From: an uncultured Roseburia sp. | GTDB taxonomy: Bacteria; Bacillota; Clostridia; Lachnospirales; Lachnospiraceae | Direction: 5' to 3' | Length of the DNA: 10,586 bases | Assembly: GCA_910577925.1 (NCBI GenBank) | Contig: CAJTOI010000001.1 | Location: 1-10,586, forward strand | In this document: positions 6,801-10,586 of the stretch, in pieces | Position numbering within the stretch: position 1 is the stretch's first letter | Layout of the letters: the number at the start of each line of letters is the position of its first letter | Notes under the pieces: generated by a model | Told to the model about the DNA's origin: nothing | The model's database searches: none | The model's input: the letters and a program-made list of their open reading frames with translations, nothing else | Position numbers and translations under genes: made by a program

Positions 6801-8280
6801 ATTTTATGGATGCACTGGTCTAACAAGTGTTAAAATTCCGGGAAGTGTGACGAGCATCGGAGAAGGTGTGTTTACTAATTGTAGCAATCTGATAAGTATT
6901 GAGTTACCGAAAAGTGTGATAAATATCGGAGATTGGGCGATTGGCAAATCTGTTGATATTTATGGCGAATCTGGCAGTTATGCAGAAACATGGGCGCAGC
7001 AAAATGGAAATACTTTTATTCCTATAAGGACATCTCAGTTAAAGGATATCTCCGCCTGTATGGTTGTTCTTTCGGTGCCAACCTGCACTTATGCAGGAAC
7101 GGCGCAGACACCAGCCGTAACGGTAAAGGATGGTAGTACAATATTAAAGAAAGACACAGATTACACAGTTTCCTACGCGAACAACACGAGAGTCGGAACG
7201 GCGACGGTCACGGTAACCGGAAAAGGGAACTATACCGGAAGCAAAACTTTGACATTTACAATTACAGCAAAGAGCCTTTCCGCTTGCAAGGCAGCGCTCG
7301 CAGTCACAACCTGCATTTACACAGGAGCGGCGCAGATGCCAGGCATAACGGTAAAGGATGGCAATGCAACGTTAAAAAAGGATACAGACTACACAGTTTC
7401 CTATGCGAACAACACGAAAGTCGGAACAGCGACTGTCACGATAATCGGAAAAGGAAACTATAGCGGAAGCCAGACAATGACTTTTGCAATCACGGCAAAA
7501 AATATTTCCGACTGCACGATATCGAAGATTGCAAACGAGCTCTACACCGGAAAAGCGCTGAAACCGGGCGTGACGGTAAAGGACGGCTCGAAACCGTTAA
7601 AGAAAGACACCGATTACACGGTTTCCTATGCCAATAACAAAAAAGCCGGCAAAGCGACCGTGACTGTGACTGGAAAAGGAAACTATACCGGAAGCAAAAA
7701 GGTGAATTTTACGATTATCAAAAACGTCTCCGGCGTAAAGGCGGCTTCCGCGGGCTACAACAGCGTGAAGGTGAGCTGGGAGAAGGTTTCCGGCGTCACG
7801 GGTTACAAAGTGTACCGAGCGGAGAGCAAGAACGGCAAATACAAATGCGTGAAGACGGTAAAGGGCGAGAAAGCCACAAGTTACAAGGACGGTAAGCTTA
7901 CGACCGGAAAAACATACTACTATAAGGTAAAGCCGTATCTTGACAAGAAAGAGGGAAGTTTCTCAAAGGTAGTTTCCGCAAAGCCGGTACCGGCGAAGGC
8001 AGCGATTTCTTCCGTGAAAAACTCCGCGTCAAAGACCGCGACAGTCAAATGGAAAAAGGTAAGCGGGGCGAGCGGTTATGAGATTTACAGCGCGACGAGC
8101 AAAAACGGGAAATACAAGAAGGTGACGACAATAAAGAAAGGCGGCACGGTTTCCTACAAAAATACGAAATTAAAGAAGGGAAAGACCTACTATTACAAAG
8201 TACGTGCGTACCGTATGGTAGACGGCAAGAAAATATATGGCGCGTACTCGTCGGTAGAGAGTGTGAAGATGAAAAAATAA
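3865..8280 (+). CDS. Secreted BspA-type leucine-rich-repeat surface protein with Ig-like and Fn3-like repeats
   Basis: This 1471-residue exported protein is probably an adhesin or a ligand/glycan-binding surface protein (inference from architecture). Order: signal peptide (1 to about 30; KR, a hydrophobic core, then TMAAQ); acidic Thr/Glu-rich stalk (31-160); LRR_5/BspA block 1 (about 171-712), built of ~23-residue units such as LTSIEIPGSVTSIG followed by AFSGCSG; a YGESGSYAETWAQQNGNTF cap (713-731); Ig-like/MBG-type repeat (738-813); a second LRR head and block (821-1032) with a second identical cap (1033-1051); three more Ig-like repeats (about 1058-1134, 1138-1211, 1215-1284) marked by KDTDYTVSYANN and GKGNYTGS; and two Fn3-like repeats (1287-1374, 1378-1469) with TYYYKVK/TYYYKVR strands. 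I see no LPXTG, dockerin, SLH or choline-binding anchor, so cell attachment is unexplained; the Lys-rich C-terminus could bind the wall electrostatically. AAGGAG (3852-3857) lies 7 bases before the ATG. Confidence 0.93.
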   Translation: MQNRRYGKRLAALALAGLLAVGMPLETMAAQDMGEPVTETEATEHEGEADGTENAGETESADGVEDAEETEGTEASSEMTEPETESGTEGSTEEEAGTQATGNTVTEETSEMAGTEEESEIGEPETETIGTGVSSETEETEEVTETAEESETEETEDLDTGVMLLSDAADFTYNVTDAAAKTIEIIGYTGGDTDVVIPEEIDGYTVTGIGEYAFYWYHASGLTSIEIPGSVTSIGEHAFYGNSSLRSIKIPGSVTSIGREAFSGCSGLTGIEIPGSVTDIGEDAFWHCSGLTSIVVDPENAIYSSGNGSNCIIEKENNILITGCETTIIPEGVTRIGSFAFFDCSGLTSIEIPESVTVIEASAFSGCSGLTSIEIPKSVTSIWHAVFSDCSSLTSIVVDPENTTYSSGNGSNCIIEKDSNELITGCKTTIIPEGVMGIGGTAFSGCSSLTSIEIPGSVTNIGYGAFSGCSGLTSIKIPGSVTNIEYLAFSDCSGLTSIEIPGSVTSIGASAFSDCSGLTSIKILGSVTSIEDSVFSGCSGLRGIEIPESVISIGEYAFAGCSGLASIEIPGSVTSIGASAFSGCSELASIEIPRSVTGIGRSVFAYCSNLTSIVVDPGNTIYSSGNGDNCIIEKKSNKLITGCKTTIISKGVTSIGEYVFSGCGNLTSIKIPGSVTSIGEYAVYDCSGLTSIEIPGSVTSIGEYAVDSSVIIYGESGSYAETWAQQNGNTFIAGKMPQLKDISACMATLTASSYAYTGEAIEPDVTVTDGEKILEKDTDYTVSYEDNIDVGIATVIVTGEGNYTGETELTFEIVPENIPGDFTYIVTDAAIMTIEITGYTGSDTDIVIPEEIDGYTVTRIGDGAFEGCDELTSIEIPGSVMCVGNRAFYMCSRLADIKIPKEVTTIEDYTFYGCSSLTDIEIPNGVTSIGNSAFRGCSGLTSIEIGSSIIDIKAAAFFDCNGLTSIKISEGLRSIGKAAFYGCTGLTSVKIPGSVTSIGEGVFTNCSNLISIELPKSVINIGDWAIGKSVDIYGESGSYAETWAQQNGNTFIPIRTSQLKDISACMVVLSVPTCTYAGTAQTPAVTVKDGSTILKKDTDYTVSYANNTRVGTATVTVTGKGNYTGSKTLTFTITAKSLSACKAALAVTTCIYTGAAQMPGITVKDGNATLKKDTDYTVSYANNTKVGTATVTIIGKGNYSGSQTMTFAITAKNISDCTISKIANELYTGKALKPGVTVKDGSKPLKKDTDYTVSYANNKKAGKATVTVTGKGNYTGSKKVNFTIIKNVSGVKAASAGYNSVKVSWEKVSGVTGYKVYRAESKNGKYKCVKTVKGEKATSYKDGKLTTGKTYYYKVKPYLDKKEGSFSKVVSAKPVPAKAAISSVKNSASKTATVKWKKVSGASGYEIYSATSKNGKYKKVTTIKKGGTVSYKNTKLKKGKTYYYKVRAYRMVDGKKIYGAYSSVESVKMKK
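4447..6000 (+). repeat. Array of ~69-bp LRR-coding repeats
   Basis: Units of about 23 codons recur through this stretch. Near-identical DNA blocks such as TTGACAAGTATCGAGATCCC and GGAAGTGTGACGAGCAT appear many times. The near-identity at DNA level means homologous recombination or slippage could add or remove whole LRR units in frame. A shorter, more diverged array follows at about 6400-6950. Confidence 0.9.
4741..5832 (+). repeat. Three copies of a ~45-residue insert inside LRR block 1
   Basis: The LRR ladder is interrupted three times by a unit that begins SIVVDPEN, continues IYSSGNGSNCIIEK and ends LITGCKTTIIPEGV. The copies lie at 4741-4875, 5047-5181 and 5698-5832. The DNA of the copies is strongly similar and more AT-rich than the surrounding LRR codons. 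This unit is a familiar long-loop LRR variant in BspA-type proteins; here its repetition points to internal duplication. Confidence 0.85.
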
Positions 8281-8291
8281 GATGTGAAACG

Positions 8292-8322
8292 ATGTCCCGG
8301 GCCTTTGTCCCGGGGCATTTTT
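8292..8322 (+). terminator. Rho-independent terminator after the surface-protein gene
   Basis: A 10-bp GC-rich stem, ATGTCCCGGG (8292-8301) with CCCGGGGCAT (8309-8318), contains one G-U pair, has a 7-base loop and is followed by five Ts (8318-8322). It begins 11 bases after the TAA. Confidence 0.88.
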
Positions 8323-8325
8323 GGC

Positions 8326-8353
8326 TTGACAAAATAAACGGCAATGTTATATT
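8326..8353 (+). promoter_or_regulatory. Strong sigma-A promoter for the Rpn-family gene
   Basis: A consensus TTGACA (8326-8331) and TATATT (8348-8353) are 16 bp apart. The predicted start near 8360 leaves a leader of only about 14 bases that consists mainly of the ribosome binding site. The -35 box follows the preceding terminator's T-run by only three bases. Confidence 0.7.
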
Positions 8354-8373
8354 TAGTAGCAAGGGGGAATTGC

Positions 8374-9354
8374 ATGGGGAAAAAAGATACAAAAGCAAAA
8401 GAATATTTGTCTGATAACAGCCGTTTTGCGGATTTGTGCAATTTTGTTTTATTTCAGGGGGAGCAGGTAATCAAGGCGGAAACACTGACCGAGAAAGATA
8501 CTACAGAGGCGTTGTCTGTACTGGGGATTGATGATGAGGAAATTGAGTTTCAAAAATGGCGCGATTTACTCAAAAGTGTTGTTGTTAAAAGAAATAAAGA
8601 TGTGGTGTTTGTACTGATCGGCGTTGAAAATCAGTCAGATATACACTATGCAATGCCAGTTAAAAACATGATATATGATGCATTAAATTATGGATCTCAG
8701 GTAAAAAAATCTGCAAAAAAGCACAGAGAAAAGCATGATAAAATGACATCCGCAGAATTTTTGTCAGGTTTTCAAAAAAGTGATAAACTGACTCCTGTAA
8801 TAACAATCACGTTATACTGGGGTGCAGAAAATTGGGATGGGCCGAGAAGATTACATGACATGTTCGAAAATTCGGATGAAATATTGCTGAAATATATACC
8901 GGATTATCACATTAACCTTGTGGTGCCAAAAGAAATCGATGATTTTGATAAATTCCAAACTGCATTGGGAGAGGTGTTAGCAGTAATTAAAGTCTCTGAT
9001 GACAAAGAACAAATGAAACAGCTGCTATTTTCAAATCCGATGTATCAGAGAATGGATAATGAATCGGTCGCGGCGATTAATGCATTGATTGGAACAGCGA
9101 TTCCGCTCAATAAAACGGAAGGAGTAACGAATATGTGCAAGGCATGGGATGACTTGATGAATGAAGGACGTGAGGAAGGCCGTATAAAAGGACGTGAGGA
9201 AGGCCGTATAAAAGGACGTGAGGAAGGCCGTATAAAGATGATTGCGGATTTTCTGCTGAACGGAGGAACGCAGGAGCAGGCAAAAACAATGCTGAAAGCT
9301 TCGGATGCGGAAATAGAGGCTGCCTGCGGAATGCTGCCGGCAAATGTCAATTGA
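8374..9354 (+). CDS. Rpn family recombination-promoting nuclease / putative transposase (PD-(D/E)XK)
   Basis: This is a 326-residue member of the Rpn/PDDEXK_2 group, cytoplasmic DNA endonucleases whose E. coli members (RpnA-E) raise RecA-independent recombination (family knowledge). The core is KWRDLLKSVVV (61-71) followed by VLIGVENQSDIHYAMPVKNMIYDALNYGSQV, split at residues 80-110. Candidate catalytic residues are D64 and the E85-x-Q87 pair; Q replaces the usual Lys, as is common in this family. The C-terminus carries three EGREEGRIK-type units (about 264-288) encoded by a 24-bp tandem repeat, then a short helical tail. The ATG at 8374 is preferred because AAGGGGG (8361-8367) lies 6 bases upstream; the in-frame ATG at 8344 falls beside the -10 box. 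It is transcribed alone and converges with uxaC. Whether it acts in mobility, defence or recombination cannot be told from sequence. Confidence 0.88.
   Translation: MGKKDTKAKEYLSDNSRFADLCNFVLFQGEQVIKAETLTEKDTTEALSVLGIDDEEIEFQKWRDLLKSVVVKRNKDVVFVLIGVENQSDIHYAMPVKNMIYDALNYGSQVKKSAKKHREKHDKMTSAEFLSGFQKSDKLTPVITITLYWGAENWDGPRRLHDMFENSDEILLKYIPDYHINLVVPKEIDDFDKFQTALGEVLAVIKVSDDKEQMKQLLFSNPMYQRMDNESVAAINALIGTAIPLNKTEGVTNMCKAWDDLMNEGREEGRIKGREEGRIKGREEGRIKMIADFLLNGGTQEQAKTMLKASDAEIEAACGMLPANVN
9166..9237 (+). repeat. 24-bp in-frame tandem repeat, three units
   Basis: The units at 9166-9189, 9190-9213 and 9214-9237 read GGACGTGAGGAAGGCCGTAT plus AAAA; they are identical except for the last base of unit three. 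Each encodes GREEGRIK. Copy-number change would lengthen or shorten a charged helix without altering the frame. Confidence 0.95.
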
Positions 9355-9403
9355 AGATATATAAGAATTGAAATATTTTTAGGGAACTGCTTTTATAAAC
9401 AGC

Positions 9404-9463
9404 GTGAGGGCATCGCTCAATCATCTGATTTGATGATTGAGCGATGCCCTCATTATTGTTTTA
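9404..9463. terminator. Perfect 21-bp hairpin between convergent genes, likely bidirectional terminator
   Basis: TGAGGGCATCGCTCAATCATC (split for reading as TGAGGGCATCG and CTCAATCATC) pairs perfectly with its complement ending at 9451, across the 6-base loop TGATTT. It is followed on the + strand by the T-rich ATTATTGTTTT. It sits about 50 bases after the Rpn-family stop and about 50 bases beyond the uxaC stop, so it can serve both. Its 3' arm contains AGCGATGCCCTCATTAT (9440-9456), which nearly matches the hairpin at 3691-3707. Confidence 0.75.
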
Positions 9464-9504
9464 TAGAAGACCAATTATGACGACGTTTTTCATGGCATCA
9501 GCGA

Positions 9505-10586
9505 TTAAAGCTTGAAACCGAAATAGTTTACCGCATTGTTGTAGCAGATCCCGCGGACAATTTCTTCGAGAATCTCGTATTCTGCCGGGAACTCGCCGTT
9601 TTCTACCCAGTTTCCGATTAAGTTGCAGAGGATTCTGCGGAAGTAATCGTGGCGGGTATAGGATAAGAAGCTTCTCGAATCGGTCAGCATTCCGACAAAG
9701 CCGGAGAGATTGCCGAGGTTTGCAAGGGAAATCATCTGATCCTCCATGCCGGTCTTGTGGTCGTTGAACCACCACGCGGAGCCCTGCTGAATCTTTGCGA
9801 CCGCGGTCGAATCCTGGAAGCAGCCGAGGATAGTTCCGATGGCCTGGTTGTCGTTCGGGTTCAGGCTGTAGATAATGGTCTTCGGAAGCTTGCCGTTTGC
9901 GTTTAAGGAATTTAAGTAATCGGCGATCTCGGAGGACGGCGCGTAGTTGTTGATGCAGTCGTAGCCGGTATCCGGGCCGAGTTTGTCAAACATCGGCGTG
10001 TTGTTGTCGCGCTTGCAGCCGTAGTGCAGCTGCATCACCCAGTCACGCTTTGCATATTCGTTGCCGACAAAAATCATAAAGGCCGTCTTAAATTTCAGTT
10101 CTTCCTCGCGCGTCACGGCATCGCCTGCGAGACGTTTTGCGAAGATCTCTTCGATTTCTTCCGGGAAAGCCGGTTTGTACATCACATACTCGAGGCCGTG
10201 GTCGGATACGGAACAGCCCATGGATGCGAAAAAGTCCATGCGGGCGGAGAGTGCGGCGCAGAGATCAGCGAAGGTCTTTATCTCAACTCCGGAAACCTCA
10301 GACAGCTGTCCGATGTAATCAAGGTACGTGATCTTTTCGATATTCATCGCCTTATCCGGGCGCCATGCCGGAAGCACCTGCACGTCAAACGTGGAGTCCT
10401 CGGCGATTTTTTTGTGCCATTCCAGAGAGTCCACCGGGTCGTCGGTCGTGCAGATTAAGGTGACATTGGACTGTTTGATAATGTTGCGGACCGTCATATC
10501 CGGCTCGGCGAGACGCTTGTTGCACAGCTCCCACACTTCCTCGGCAGTGTTTTTATTCAGAACGCCGTGGTAGTTGAAATATTTTT
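9505..10586 (-). CDS. uxaC: Glucuronate isomerase (5'-truncated by window edge)
   Basis: UxaC interconverts D-glucuronate/D-fructuronate and D-galacturonate/D-tagaturonate, the first cytoplasmic step of hexuronate breakdown. About 359 of the family's usual ~465-470 residues are visible; the N-terminal part, including the start and the first metal-binding His pair, lies beyond 10586. Family hallmarks are clear: NYHGVLN then AEEVWELCN near the visible start, CTTDDPVDSLEWH, the AWRPDKA block, SDHGLE, LHYGCKRDNN (the HxGxxRxxN active-site pattern), and the C-terminal TDSRSFLSYTRHDYFRRILC block followed by GNWVENGEFP. The frame remains open to the edge, so the GTG at 10536 is internal. The gene points toward the Rpn-family gene and shares the hairpin terminator region. 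Neighbours for tagaturonate/fructuronate reduction would be expected further right (inference). Confidence 0.96.
   Translation of the reverse strand, partial: KYFNYHGVLNKNTAEEVWELCNKRLAEPDMTVRNIIKQSNVTLICTTDDPVDSLEWHKKIAEDSTFDVQVLPAWRPDKAMNIEKITYLDYIGQLSEVSGVEIKTFADLCAALSARMDFFASMGCSVSDHGLEYVMYKPAFPEEIEEIFAKRLAGDAVTREEELKFKTAFMIFVGNEYAKRDWVMQLHYGCKRDNNTPMFDKLGPDTGYDCINNYAPSSEIADYLNSLNANGKLPKTIIYSLNPNDNQAIGTILGCFQDSTAVAKIQQGSAWWFNDHKTGMEDQMISLANLGNLSGFVGMLTDSRSFLSYTRHDYFRRILCNLIGNWVENGEFPAEYEILEEIVRGICYNNAVNYFGFKL

Noticed and set aside
9166..9237. CRISPR-like short repeat array
   Set aside because: The 24-bp units are contiguous without spacers and in frame within a coding sequence, so this is a tandem repeat.
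10024..10458. Plus-strand open frame of 144 codons opposite uxaC
   Set aside because: The opposite strand encodes an unmistakable glucuronate isomerase; no RBS or recognisable motifs here.

Overview
The window looks like a chromosomal segment from a spore-forming, gut-type Clostridia bacterium, most probably a Lachnospiraceae member (inference). The reasons are a GerW/YtfJ sporulation protein next to a YtfI-like DUF2953 protein, strong AGGAGG-type ribosome binding sites, Firmicutes-type sigma-A promoters, a BspA-type leucine-rich-repeat surface protein, an Rpn-family nuclease with an EGREEG-repeat tail, and a uronate-degradation gene. No rRNA, tRNA or CRISPR array was seen.

Layout: (1) 1-1001, + strand, is the 3' part of a class B penicillin-binding protein transpeptidase with all three catalytic motifs. 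(2) A well-formed sigma-A promoter (1058-1086) starts a probable four-gene operon: NUDIX hydrolase (1143-1595), an unrecognised 115-aa protein (1614-1961), a DUF2953/YtfI-like membrane protein (1943-2884) and GerW/YtfJ (2916-3356). It closes with a hairpin terminator (3407-3445). (3) A 46-aa two-helix membrane protein (3510-3650) lies alone. (4) An intergenic stretch (3651-3864) carries a perfect 18-bp inverted repeat and a promoter whose -35/-10 spacer contains a run of nine Gs. It precedes a 1471-aa secreted mosaic protein (3865-8280) made of a signal peptide, an acidic Thr/Glu stalk, two LRR_5 blocks, four Ig-like/MBG-type repeats and two fibronectin-III-like repeats, followed by a terminator. 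(5) An Rpn-family PD-(D/E)XK nuclease/putative transposase (8374-9354) has its own strong promoter and a three-unit 24-bp in-frame tandem repeat. (6) A perfect 21-bp-stem hairpin (9404-9451) separates it from the convergent glucuronate isomerase gene uxaC (complement 9505-10586), which runs off the right edge.

Functionally, the left half is housekeeping: cell-wall synthesis, nucleotide clean-up and spore germination. The centre is an accessory-looking surface-adhesin plus Rpn module. Two copies of a 17-nt motif (one mismatch) sit in the hairpins on either side of this module. The right edge is the start of a hexuronate utilisation locus. The most noteworthy signals are the poly-G tract in the putative adhesin promoter (possible phase variation), the internal duplication of the surface protein, and the shared hairpin motif flanking the adhesin/Rpn pair.
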